A stretch of DNA of 64,000 nt from Xylogone sp. PMI_703 (lineage: Eukaryota > Ascomycota > Leotiomycetes): positions 7,378,001 through 7,442,000 of the forward strand of contig JAJTUQ010000001.1 in the NCBI GenBank assembly GCA_021399445.1, read 5' to 3'. The notes beneath the pieces were generated by a model. The model worked only from the letters and a program-made list of their open reading frames with translations. It made no database searches and was not told where the DNA came from. Position numbers and translations under genes: made by a program. Within the stretch, counting starts at the first letter, position 1. Every line of letters begins with the position of its first letter. Of this stretch, positions 48,860 to 60,733 are shown in pieces.

Positions 48860-51800
48860 ATGGTTGGACCACCGAGCATTCTGAGCTCGTCAGCGACGCC
48901 GACTCAGAAATCGGCGTACACGCAGCAGTCGGTACCATTTACCACTGCCATCTCAAGGACAAGTCTTGACAATGGCTTGCAACCGATGCAAACAAATGGC
49001 GCACGAAACATCTCAAACCCCGCCCTGTCCTATGGACCACGCGGCTCTTCCCTCGCCCCTTCGCCGGGGCCTGGAAGCTTTAGTTCAGCTATGGCTAGCC
49101 AACTCCGTCCCTCACGAACTGGGGCCGTCATGGATGGAAATGCTTCGGTTTTTAACATGGAGAGACTGGTAGAAGATGATGGGAGATCACCCGGACACGC
49201 TCTTGCACAACTTCGGGAGTCATTGAGTCGAGAGCTGAAGATCAAGGAGGGAAGTGAGAACCTACTTGAAGCGTTAAATAGTAAGAAAGCGAAGCAAACC
49301 AAGGAGCAGCGGCAAAGGGTTGAGGCAGAATTGAACTCGTCCAATCAGAGGATTAAGGACCTTAGGAACCAGATATCAGAACTACAAAGACCTGCTGCGC
49401 CGTCAACTCCAACGAGAAACCGCATGGATGGTCTGTTTGAGAGCCGTGGTATTAGATCTCCCCAGAGCCCATCAAAGAGTGCTGGCTCGGATTTGGATGA
49501 GGCAACGGAATCGCCCACATATGCTCTTGCAGAGATTCTCCAGGCCCTTGAGATTGAGGGTTTAACGCCAGATTACTACGTTAACAATGCGAATAATCTT
49601 GTCGAACTATTCAAGCGTTATCCTACACTAAAGTATGACTTGGTGTGGTCGGTATTTGGGCTTCGAATGCAAGTGATGTTTCTAAGCGAAAGTAAAGAAG
49701 TTGTTGCTGCAGGTTATCGCATGATTAGATATGCTATATCTGATGTGATATCTCTACAGAAGATCCGGAGCTTGAATATTGACTACCTCATCATTTTGTG
49801 AGTGCTTAATTGTTTGATCGTTGTACATTATAACTAACTTAGTGCAGATCGCTCATAAAAGAGAAGAAGGCTGACGTAGAAAGGGAGCAAGCTCTAAAGT
49901 TCGTGCGAGCCTTTCTTGATGTCAAAGACGGAGTCCGAGAAATATCGAAGGCAATCATAAGGACTGTTGCCTCTGTTGCTGAGCATAGTGAAGATCGTCT
50001 AAAAGCTATCTGCATTGAAACTCTTGCAGAAATTATGATCCGTGACCCGGCGTTGCTCATATCTGCTGGTGGATTCCGGCCTTTGACAGATGCTCTTGGA
50101 GAGGGGACATATGAAGCCTCCGAAAGTTTAACAGCTGCTTTTCTTTATCTCCTAGATGCACCACAAAGACGGAGGTATCTTCGATCTGGATATGAACTTG
50201 AAGTTCTTTTTACCGCATTTACCGACTCGCTTTTTGCGAAGGAGAGCATCTTGAGACAGAACTCAAAGGCAATAGCATTTGCGCTTAGATCTTGGCCCGG
50301 GATAATGACGCTCTCGATGTACGACTTTCGAGCTGTTAAATCCCTTATGTCTTCCTTAATGCTACCTAACCCGACGATTCGCGAGACCATTATAGATTTT
50401 CTCTACAGTCTTTTGAGAATAAAGTCGCCATTCTGGGCAACGTCATTCTTGGCTGGCAGACGACTCACAACGTATGGACGTGTTGCAAACCTTAAATCTA
50501 ACCCACAGAAGTCGGCGACACTATCCGCTGAAGAGGAATCTGCTGACAAGGGCTTCATTGATCACTATACTGCTCTTTTACTCGCGGTGCTCATATCTTC
50601 AGACATGCTGCCTTCTCTGTTACAAGTAACTAGGGAAACCGACAATCTAATGCTGATACGGAAGACTACTCTATTGATAGGAGAGGTTCTTAAACTCTCA
50701 TCCCAGCTGCTGCCATCTAGCTGGAGTGCCAGTTTGCAGTTGCTTCCGGAGCTGTTCGTGGCTGCGGCAAAATTTGATAACGAAGATCACTTTCTTGCTA
50801 CTGGGACGGTTTACCAAATTAGTAGCGTGAGCAAAACGCTGTACCGGACAACGCCTGGGCTTACGACTACGCTTACTTCTGATGCGAGTAATAGCAACGA
50901 CAATCTTGCATCTTTAGACGATCAGCCGAAGACTAGCCTGACTGTCCCTCTCGATGAGACTTCATTTCGACAACAGGTCATTGAGAGTCAAGTCTTGAGC
51001 AGTACCAATCCTTTGAAATGGAAATGGGACATTATTTTAAAGCTTATTGAAGGGCCATTGATGACCGGCAAACGACTCGACGAAGCTATCAAGGCCTCCA
51101 AGTTTATAAAAAGAATAATGAGCTTCTACAGGCCCTTCAAGTATAAGTTTGCTGAGTTCAGGAACACTCGACCAAACCAGAAATATGTTACTGTTGGCTG
51201 TGCTCTTATAAACACGCTGCTTCATACTCCGGAAGGTGTCAGATACTTAGCAGACAATAAACTACTGCGCCAGATTGCTGAATGTCTAGCACAGTGTGAC
51301 CCGGTTAGTTCTTTGTTACAACAGGAAATTCTACGCTAACTAATACTGATCTACTCAGACAAGTGGACTCACCGCCCAATCCCCTATGTTTTCCAAAGAG
51401 AGGCTCTCTGAAACGCTTTGTTCCGGTTACTTTGCCATGCTCGGAGTACTGACTGGAGATCCCAAAGGATTGCAATTGCTTGAGCGTTGGCGTATGTTTA
51501 ACATGATGTACCATATCATTGATCTGAAGCAGCGGCCTGATCTTATTAAACTGCTACTATCCAACTTCGACTATAGCCAACAAGGGCATCCAAGGGTCCT
51601 TCTCTCGAAGGCCTTAACCGCAGGTTCGAAGGAAATACGGATCCACGCAACAAATGTCCTCAAAAGATACTCTGGCCGGTACCGTTCCATCGGTCCCGCT
51701 AGTCAAGGAGTAGGTGACTCTAAGTGGGCTATTCAACTCCTTGTTACACAACTATACGACCCAGAAGTGGAAGTCTGCTCGACAGCGATAAAGATCCTGG

Positions 51801-52978
51801 AAGAGGCCTGCAATCGCAAGAGTTATCTGGAGTACATTGTTGAGTGTCGACCGGCGCTCGATCACCTCGGAGAGATTGGTGCGCCCTTGCTTCTTCGGTT
51901 TCTCTCCACTTCGATTGGATACCACTATTTGGATGGGTTGGACTATATCAGCAACGAAATGGACGACTGGTTTTTGGGTCGAAATGATAGCTATGTTGGA
52001 GTTATCGAGGCCAGCTTAGCACGTTCCTTCGGAGGCGAAACACCAGAAGAGCCAACAGGTCGTCAGAGCATAGATGACGATGCCTTTGTCCTAGATGTGG
52101 AGAACGAGCCCCAGATTCCTCCTCACTTCTACAGAGAGCTTACCAGGACCAACGAGGGCTGCAAGCTCTTACGTGATAAGGGCCACTTTGAAGAATTTGC
52201 TACTACAATCCGAGAATATGGCATGACATGCGAAGATCCGGAACTCATCGTCAAAGTGAAGGGATGTCTCTGGGCTGTTGGAAATGTGGGATCTATGGAA
52301 CTTGGAGCGCCATTTCTTGAGGAGTCAGATGTGGTTGAACATATCGTTAAGATAGCCGAATCACATGAGATTATGAGCCTTCGAGGAACAGCATTTTTCG
52401 TCTTAGGCCTCATTTCACGGAGTATTCATGGCTTAGAGATCCTGTCAGAGCATGGATGGGACAGCAACACGACGAATCTGGGGGTATCGCTTGGTTTGTG
52501 TATACCATCAAACTTGAGCAAATTCCTCTCCTTCCAGCCATGGGAGCATGAGAAAATATCCGATATAATACCCGACGAGACAGAAGCTCTCGCATTTGCT
52601 GCTGCCAAGACAGACCCTGATCCTGTCAATCAACGTATCTTAGAGCTCGTTATCGACCTCGGAAATACGGTCTTAACGAAGAAAGCCATAAGCGAATTGA
52701 TGCATATTAAGGGCCGAAAAGTTCCAGGCTTCAAACAGCCTCATCTATTTAGAAAAGTCATGATATTACTAGAAAGCCATCACTACAGGCTTCCAATACG
52801 ACGGTTCGTCATTGACCTCTTCGAGAGGAGTGTTATGAGGCAAATCGTGTTTGATGAAGAAAGTAGCTCGGAAGAACTGAGCGCTGATGATGACGATGAC
52901 GATGGTTACGGCGGTAGTGGGGGCCCAACAGAGAGACGGCGTGGTATCAGTGATGTTTCTGCTATCAGTGCACCTTGA
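48860..52978 (+). CDS. TORC2 subunit Ste20/Rictor (Avo3 homologue)
   Basis: Exons 48860-49797, 49848-51303 and 51359-52978 give 1337 aa. The N-terminal 100 residues are Ser/Pro-rich, followed by a coiled coil with HR1-like features (LAQLRESLSRELKIKEGSEN, then ALNSKKAKQTKEQRQRVEAE). The large helical-repeat body is the Rictor N-terminal family: LAEILQALEIEGLTPDYYVN, LVELFKRYPTLKYDLVWSVF, FVRAFLDVKDGVREISKAII and KAICIETLAEIMIRDPALLI. Later come GYFAMLGVLTGDPKGLQLLE and RFVIDLFERSVMRQIVFDEE, the conserved end. Rictor is the defining scaffold of TOR complex 2, which phosphorylates AGC kinases at the plasma membrane. The start at 48860 is the first ATG in the open frame; an upstream exon is possible. 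The protein ends with an Asp/Ser-rich tail. Confidence 0.92.
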
Positions 52979-53774
52979 CGTCCTAGGAGTTTGAACAACT
53001 ACAAATGCATTTTACGAATCAAGCTTTTGGGAGAGATCCATTGTACCATTATGATAGTGAGGCTGGCACTTCTCTCGTTGGTATAGAAGTTTTTCTTTTC
53101 TTGCTCTGTCATTTCTTGTACTATATAGTATGGCATGCGGGGAACTGGGCAAAAATGGCGTCGAGAGTGAGGGCAGGTTGGAGTACAGAGTCTGCATTTT
53201 GTGGTATTTATTGAATAAATCGATACTGTTGGCAGTCATGTGACTGCACGCAAAGGCCACTCTCCCGGCAATATGTACACTAGTCCCAAATAGGTAGTCG
53301 TAGCGAAGGTGGGAGGGAGCATATACACTCTCTCCTCCACCACCACTTCAATACACCATTCAGCTACCAACCACCATATCAATACGTACGTGTAATACGT
53401 GACGTATTATCGGTGGTGGGGCGTAGCCACAGATACCATTTCATGACTGTATCCTGCATATATCCATATGCCTTTCACACTTAGCCTTGGTGGTAAAGAT
53501 ATCAACAGCTAGGCCCAGCAGTATGAACAAATAACATACAGAATTCCTCCTCACACTCAAGTCACTCGGATTAGCATGATACCTTCCCGAGATTCCAACA
53601 TAGAAGGCGATTTTCTATAATCCCTACTAAAAACATGATGCCGTAAATGTACATCCCAAAATCTCCACCGTATACGCCCAAATGCTTTATCCCCAATATA
53701 CAAATACACCATAATCATCTGATCTTTGAAACCCAGGAAAGAATGACGCAAAGACACAACATAAAGCCGAGTCC
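52979..53774. other. Convergent intergenic region (Rictor / uL13m)
   Basis: 3' untranslated regions of both genes. On the minus strand two Puf-like words, TGTATATT (53702-53695) and TGTACATT (53653-53646), lie 70-130 bases past the uL13m stop. No gene was seen. Confidence 0.5.
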
Positions 53775-54468
53775 CTACGCCTTCCTCTCCTTCCCAGCAT
53801 CGCCCTTGATCTCCGCCTCCGCTGCTACCGCCCCAGCAGTTGGCCACTCCGCAATCTTCGCCTTGCCCGCAAACCTCACGATATTCTCCTTATACGGATG
53901 CGCATCGCCCTCGAAAGCCTTCAACCGCGCCAACCGATCATCCCGCAGCCTATTCTTCGGCAACATCCCACTGACCGCCTTCCTCAGCACCTCCGCGCCG
54001 CCCAGCCTACTCATCAATCCATCCATGGTGATCTGCCGCAGACTGCCCGGCCGCGTGTTGTGTCGGTAGTAGGTCTTCTGCCACCGCTTCTTGCCCGTCG
54101 TGTGCAGGTGTGCACAGTTGGTTACCACGACGTAGTCGCCGCAGTCGGTCGAGGGGTCCCAGATGGGCTTGTGCTTGCCCATGAGGAGCACTGCGATGCG
54201 GGATGCGAGACGGCCGAGGGAGGGAGGGGTGATTTCTGGCGAGGAGGAGGATGCGGGGCGTGGACGGAGGGCGCTGAGGTTTGGATGGGGGGTGCTTGCG
54301 GAGATGTGGTGCCATGTTCGTGAGTAGGCAAGCTTGGTCTATGTTGTTTCATGTTAGCTTTTGTATCTTTATTTCATTCAATTTGGTGGGATTGAATTTG
54401 GGGTATGGAGCTTCTTGGAATAGTCAATGATATTGGGGGAGGTTTACCAGGCCATTGGTTTGGGACAT
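53775..54468 (-). CDS. MRPL23: Mitochondrial large-subunit ribosomal protein uL13m
   Basis: Two exons on the minus strand (54468-54448, 54338-53775) give 194 aa. The start is MSQTNGLTKLAYSRTWHH. A proline/serine-rich insert follows. The uL13 core is SLGRLASRIAVLLMGKHKP, then CGDYVVVTNCAHLHTTGKKR, WQKTYYRHNTRPGSLRQITM and VSGMLPKNRLRDDRLARLKA, ending HPYKENIVRFAGKAKIAEWP. The MLPKN motif and spacing match the uL13 family; the Tyr-rich loop fits the mitochondrial branch (yeast Mrpl23). The protein sits near the peptidyl-transferase side of the mitochondrial 54S subunit. The first exon is only 21 nt, which would be easy to miss. It is convergent with the Rictor gene and divergent from the SOD1 copper chaperone gene. 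Confidence 0.92.
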
Positions 54469-54914
54469 TTTCACGGATGGGCCCTCCCTCTGGGCTAATT
54501 GAAGAGAAATTTTGGGTGTGAAAGTAGTGGAGGAAAGCTCTCCAAGTGTGATCGACTGTGGAGGGTGAAGCTCAATATCAGTCTTCAACGTCGTCGTGAA
54601 TTTTGGACGCTAGAGACTTTTGAAGGTATGTTTTAGGTTTAGCGCGAGTTTCCAATCGCACCCACAAAATTCATCCAATCAGTCCCGACCTTCGCCGATT
54701 TCAAAGCACGGCGGGATCTACCCCACTAGCAGAACACCAGAACTTAATAATATGACGAAGATGGACTGCTCTGGATACTTTTCTTTTGTATTCTATGTGA
54801 TTGATGATATCTTCTCCAACTTGAGCTCGGATATAGCATGAAAGTATAAGCATTATCTGTATTTTAGATTTATATTTCTTTTACTTAGCAAAGGCATTAT
54901 ATCATTTATCAACC
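54469..54914. promoter_or_regulatory. Shared promoter region of uL13m and the SOD1 copper chaperone
   Basis: Divergent starts about 446 bases apart. AT-rich near the chaperone gene; no named site was identified. Confidence 0.45.
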
Positions 54915-55827
54915 ATGGCTATTTCCACACCATTTGAGGTCCGATATAGATTCCAGAACCGCTTGACTCCGGGATATGCTTTTGACTAATCCTAACAGAC
55001 ACTTTTTGCCGTGCCGATGACCTGCGAGAGCTGTGTCAAAGATGTTGAAGGCTCACTGTCAAAACTAAGTGGAATCCAGAAAGTCAATGCCAATTTGAAA
55101 GACCAGCTTGTTTCTGTCGAAGGAACTGGTTTGTTCCCACCGTTCCGTCTTAGCACTCATCGACAGAAAGGCTAACAAGTACGACTCAGCTCCACCATCT
55201 GCAATTGCAGCTGCCATACAAGCTACTGGCCGAGATGCCATCCTAAGAGGCTCTGGAAAGTCAGACAGTATGGATATCTCAGTCACGTGATGTACAGATA
55301 CTGACTCCTATGTGTCAGGTGCGGCCGTATGTATCCTTGAGACATTTTCTACGGAGGTATCAGATAAGGTACGCGGTCTTGCTCGTATGGTCCAGGTTGC
55401 TCCCAACCTGACACTTGTCGATCTGGTGGTGCGTGGAGTTGAACCTGGGGAATACTGGGCTACCATGCGTCAAACTGGAGACATTTCTCGAGGAGCTATA
55501 TCAACGGGTTCAGTGTGGAGTGATGGATCTAAGCAGTCCACTCCCAAACCCAAGGGATATTTGGGCACGGTTCAAGTAGGCAGGGATCGAGTGGGAAGTG
55601 CTTTTCTGGAGACTCCAGTGCAGGTGTGGGAGATGGTTGGTCGAGGGATAGTCCTCTCGAAACAACACGATGGACAAAGGGAGTTTCAAAAAAATGACGA
55701 CAACACTTTGGTTGGAGTGATTGCACGGAGCGCGGGAGTCTGGGATAACGACAAGACCGTGTGCTCCTGCTCAGGCAAGACGCTGTGGGAAGAGAGGAAA
55801 GATGAGGTGAAGAAGGGCATGATCTGA
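54915..55827 (+). CDS. CCS1: Copper chaperone for superoxide dismutase 1
   Basis: Four exons (54915-54938, 54999-55128, 55190-55267, 55319-55827) give 246 aa. Domain I is an Atx1-like fold with the copper site MTCESC (MxCxxC) near residue 16, then VKDVEGSLSKLSGIQKVNAN. Domain II is the SOD-like region: IQATGRDAILRGSGKSDSA, AVCILETFSTEVSDKVRGLA and GEYWATMRQTGDISRGAIST. Domain III carries the transfer motif CSC (VCSCSGKTLWEERKDEVKKG) close to the C-terminus. The protein delivers copper to SOD1 and forms its disulfide bond in the cytosol and mitochondrial intermembrane space. All metal-binding cysteines are present. The first exon is 24 nt. The SOD-like domain lacks some catalytic copper ligands, as expected for a chaperone. 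Confidence 0.94.
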
Positions 55828-58429
55828 CGATACATGGGACGATCAGGTGAGAAGTGGTGTAAGGAATGAAATGAACAAGCCCCAAGCCATAAGCCCCATG
55901 TAAGGGTAGCATTATTATGACGAATGAAGCTGTGCAAAGAATAATGAATGAGGAAGAGGCAGCCATGAAATAATAAAGAGTCCATGATATCACATGCAAA
56001 GCTGCGACCCGCGAACAGACCTTGAGCTCAAGCCGGTACTTTCAAACAGCCGGGATTCATGCGTTTGTAAAAGACCCAATTCGAAACAGCTCTTGGTGGA
56101 GATGCCCATGTAAAGGTATATAGAATCTAGGTGTTAAGATCTCTGGGTATGGCATGTACCGTACCGTGGATTAGGATACGGTAGATCTGAGACCAGAGGC
56201 CAAACCAGGCGGCATGACCAGGACCGGGCTGCGGAGAATTACCATACGGTAGCAGCGCAGCCCATTGGGACCATCAGATAATAAGGTTCTGCAAGTTGAG
56301 ACGGACGGCAGGAACTGGCAAGGCAGGACGAAGCTTGACATGCGCGGGCTGAGGCTCATCAAACAGTAGCCATGGACGCATCAATGCGTGGAAGGGGAGA
56401 TGGCAGCCGTAGATCAGGAAGCTTTTCCCTAACCTCAAACCTCCTTGAAGCGGAAGCGAGTTTCGCGACTGCTTTGAAGAGCTCCCTTGAGACCTGCCAA
56501 GAGCCCTGCGCACCGACTTCTGTCGGAGCCGAAAAGTGTCCGGAGACAGTGAAGTGTTCTGATGGAAGAAAACCGGGATATTCAATATTCAATATTCAAT
56601 ATGCCATATGGCTCCTGGAGTTGTTCCTGTTGGTTGTAATTGGCTGGGAGGCCAAGATATTTTGAGAACGGCTCTAGTTGCCGTAGTCATTCCTGTACAG
56701 TAGATCACCACATCCCGAAATCGCCATTGGTAATTTTGAGGGAAGAATGTATGCACCCGAGAAGAAGGTCATGAGGTGCATTTTAGCCATGGCCGTCGAG
56801 CAAGATTGGAGCTCTGTATTCTGGAGTGGGTAATAGGAAGGAAAGGTGATGAGGTCCACGATAGGCAATTGGGATCTCGAAGTGGCCGTCAGCGAGCAGC
56901 GCCGGTCGGGAGGTTAGTGGTGACGAATGCACGTTCCGGGCAGCTTTTACGCGCCCTGGAACGCCCCATGTGGCAGAAGGGGCCGCGGCGGCGAACGAAT
57001 GACGAGCTACAAGCGCTCATGGAACACTCGCTGCTTTGAGCAATCACGGAGCAGCGACTGGCTGGGGCGACATGTGGGATCCAGGATGACTTTGATGGCC
57101 GGCATCTAATTGAATTATCACTGGACTGTATTGTATTACCCTATCAGCCTGAGTATGGTAGATTGTGGTAGACGTGGTAGAGAAAGGTACGCAGAGCAGC
57201 AATGGATGCAATGGAGGGGCGGTTGAGCCCGTCGCGGCCCTGAGGTTCTGGGGTGGCACCGGCAGGATGGCTGGTTGACAGCGGCTTTGGGGGTTCTCGG
57301 GGTTCGGGTTCAGGTACCAGAAGGCACAGCAGCAGCATCCTCCCCCAAAAGAGGCACGAAAGAGGCACCAGATTGATGAGATATCGTACCTGCCTTTTGT
57401 GCGATGCACCTGCAGCTTCAGAGATCAACCTGCAGCTGGTGGCTCTCTTCCCTTCTACACAATCTACATAGCACGTACATTTCGATCCTAGTCTGCGCAT
57501 TCCGGGCGGCTCGAGCTGACGGTTGGGACGGTATTCTGGTATCTATTTTCTGCGTCCCTCGCAGCCGGCTGCGCTGATTCGACATCTTGCAGCAGCGCCG
57601 GACAGGGCATCTTAGGGGACCTGCTTTCTCTGGCCTCGATGCCCGTCGTGAGCTGGCCACTGGTGCAGGACAGCTCGTAGAATTGTTATTATTGTGTTCT
57701 TTTTATATCATCGGGACCAGCTGCCTCATTCCTGGCCTTTTCCTTCTTTCTTCTTTCTTCGGCTCATTCGTCTTGCTTGGGTTTAGACATTCCGTCCGTA
57801 CTCCGTACACTTGGGGTTTCCCTCCGTTCTGCATGCATGAATCGCATCCACTGGCCCAGGCTAGCTCGGACCAGGTTCTGTTACGCGCTGGGGTTGCCTT
57901 TCCTCCACCCCTCGTCACAACCCTACCAGCCAAGGAAAACCGTCACACCTAGACTCTGCTATACGTAGCAGTGCCTCCGCTCTTTTCTGCATCTTCAATT
58001 TTCTGTTAGAGCCAACAAAAACACCTGCTGTTGCCAGTTCGACAGCTTTTCAAACCTCCATCCCAAGTGAAGCTCTGTCGAACGAGTGATCACCATCCCC
58101 AGATCAGCCCCGGAGACCCCGCGTAGATACACAGGCATTCTCCGGCTTTGCCCTAACCACCTCGGTCACCGCAACCGCACTTCCTAGAACGAGCTCTTCA
58201 GCAAAGAAGTAAAGCCGGTTGCTACGAAGTATATCACGAGAAAGAGAGCTTGAAGGTGCACAAGTACACGGTGCAGGAATCGCATACGACTGAAGATTTG
58301 TCTTTTCCCAGTTAGCTTGAGCTTCTACATCCGATTTCAACGCTGGTCGCTCAGAAAGCGACCAGCTTTCGGGGAACATCCCCAAGGATTTTCAAAACGT
58401 AGTCAATAGATTGAACGCAAGACCTCAGG
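55828..58429. other. 2.6-kb region upstream of NoxR without a coding gene
   Basis: No supported gene. Contents include TACCGTACCGT near 56158 and TACGGTA words near 56178 and 56245, a TATTCAA triplication at about 56577-56602, and pyrimidine-rich sequence before the NoxR leader (TTCTTTCTTCTTTCTTC near 57742). It probably holds the NoxR promoter and a long 5' leader. Confidence 0.5.
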
Positions 58430-60339
58430 ATGTCTCTCAAGCAAGTCAGTACAGAACAAAGCAGAATGCCTCTGAAATTCCCTCGCCGCTAACCATGCTC
58501 TACACAGGAAATTGAGACCTGGGTTGCGGCTCTTGCCCATTATGACAACAATGAGTTTGATGAGGCCCTGAAAGAGTTTGACAACATCTCGGATACTTCC
58601 AAGATCTTGTTCAACTGTGGTGTCATTCATGCCACCCTAGGAGAGCACGAGAAGGCTGTCAGTTTCCTCCCAAAGCCCCCTTCCCCCCTTTTTGAACACT
58701 TATGTTCATACTAATGCCCGCTCCAGGTTGAATTCTACCAGCGAGCTGTGAGACTGGACCAGTATTTGGCTGTTGCCTACTTCCAACAAGGCGTGTCTAA
58801 TTTCTTAGTCGGCGACTTTGAAGAAGCACTAGCCAACTTCAATGACACTCTCCTATACCTACGAGGAAACAACATGATCGACTATGCTCAGTTGGGCCTC
58901 ATGTTCAAGCTGTATTCTTGCGAAGTCCTGTTCAACCGGGGCTTGTGCTACATCTATCTCCAGCAAAAGGACGCTGGATTGCAGGATTTTACTTTTGCCG
59001 TCAAGGAGAAGGTTGTGGAAGATCACAATGTTATTGACGAAGCTATCAGAGATGGTGCAGAGGTATGCTCATGATTCCCTTACGAAGTCTTTCCAGCGCT
59101 AAAACCCTTCTAGGGATACACAGTGTTTTCGATCCCCGTAGGCGTTGTATATCGTCCAAATCAAGCCAAGGTCAAGAATTTGAAGACGAAGGACTACCTT
59201 GGAAAGGCTCGTTTGGTGGCTGCTGCCGACAGATCAAATGTGTTCACAGGATTTGCAGGATCTGAAATCAAGAACGTGAGTGTATTTAATATACCGGCCA
59301 AAGCACCAGAGATGCTGACTGCCTTCAGGCCGCAAAATCAGAAGTCAAGGATGACCGACCTCCTGAGAACGTATCATACGCCGCTACCAACCTTGTCAAG
59401 CCGGGTCTTACCAGCAAACGCCAGCAATCGGAGCCACCGCTCAATCGCAACGTTTTCCCACCAACTCCACCTCCTGAGTCCGAAAAGTCATCCACTGCTC
59501 CCTCTCAGATGAGCCGAGCAGCTTCCGTCAAGAACGGCCCTAAGCCAGTCCTTCAAAAACTAAATATAGAAAAGGCACAACCCACCGAGCGCTATGTCAT
59601 CCGAGATGATCCCCGTGACGACAGCATGCGAAAATCGCCTGAGAGTAATGGCCCAAGATACGGCACCATACGAGCAGCATCAGAGCCAAGAGGTCCTCCA
59701 TCTCGGTCATACTCACAGAGGGATAGTGGTCGCAACCGACAGCAGGTGCGGAGAATCGACGAGAACGAGGAATATCCTGCAGACGTATATGACATGTACC
59801 AGGGACCACCCCGGGGTAGCAAATCCTCTGCTGGCAGATCCAGGATGGCGCCCAAGTATATTGAAGAGGAGGAGGAATATGGTAGCGAATATGACGACGG
59901 ATCCTTTGACGAGAATGATTTCGAGATAGTATCGAGCCGTCCCCCCCCATCAAGAGCCCGAGCACCTTCCTCTAGTCGGGGCCAATCGAGAAGACCTGAG
60001 ATTCGAAAGGTTCGTGTCAAAGTGCATGCCGCTGATGATGTTCGCTATGTGATGGTGGGCACGGCAGTAGAATTTACCGATTTCGTTGATAAAATTCGAG
60101 AGAAGTTTGGACTTCGCAAGCGGTTTAAGATCAAGGTTCCGGATGAGGATGCTCCCGGTGATCTCATAACCATGGGAGACCAGGATGATTTGGAGATGGT
60201 GATGATGACAGTTAAGTCGAATGCCAGGAAGGATCGCGCAGATATGGGCAAACTTGAGGTAGGTTAAGAGATCATTCCATGAAAAATAGCCAGGAAAAAT
60301 ACTAACAAAACCTTCTAGGTATGGGTTGTAGAAGTCTAA
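58430..60339 (+). CDS. noxR: NADPH oxidase regulator NoxR (p67phox-like)
   Basis: Six exons (58430-58444, 58508-58657, 58727-59062, 59114-59275, 59329-60258, 60319-60339) give 537 aa. The N-terminal half is a TPR domain: ALAHYDNNEFDEALKEFDNI, LFNCGVIHATLGEHEKAVEF, AVAYFQQGVSNFLVGDFEEA and RGLCYIYLQQKDAGLQDFTF. A segment like the p67phox activation region follows (FSIPVGVVYRPNQAKVKNLK). After a disordered proline/serine/arginine-rich linker comes a C-terminal PB1-type domain (RKVRVKVHAADDVRYVMVGT, then IKVPDEDAPGDLITMGDQDD). NoxR is the cytosolic activator of fungal NoxA and NoxB, binding Rac with its TPRs and scaffold proteins with PB1. The first exon is only five codons and the last only six plus stop, so simple gene finders would misplace both ends. 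Confidence 0.95.
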
Positions 60340-60733
60340 ACGTGCTAATGACCTTTGACGACAATACTTTTTCTTTTGGATAATACTTTTTCTTTGTTGA
60401 ATCTTCATCTGATATACCACCGAGCGATCTGGTTCCTGCATCTTTTAGATACGGCGTATTTTAATTAGATATCTTTTACTACATGAACGTCTGTAATGAG
60501 AGTCGGAAGGGAATGTTTTGCTTTTTTTTTGGCCAGAGCTCTTAACCTTTTTCCTGTATCTAGTGTGAAAAAGTCCACTCCGTAGGTGCGAGCTATATAT
60601 ATAATGAGGATGTTACAGACCAGACATACTCCCCAACTCTATTAAAAAAAATTCCAAGCGTGACTAAACCACATACATTCCATAACCCATATATAAACCC
60701 ATATCGCATTACATCTTAAAAGCGGAGCACGCT
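60340..60733. other. Convergent intergenic region (NoxR / HHE protein)
   Basis: 3' untranslated regions of the two convergent genes. No gene was seen. Confidence 0.5.
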
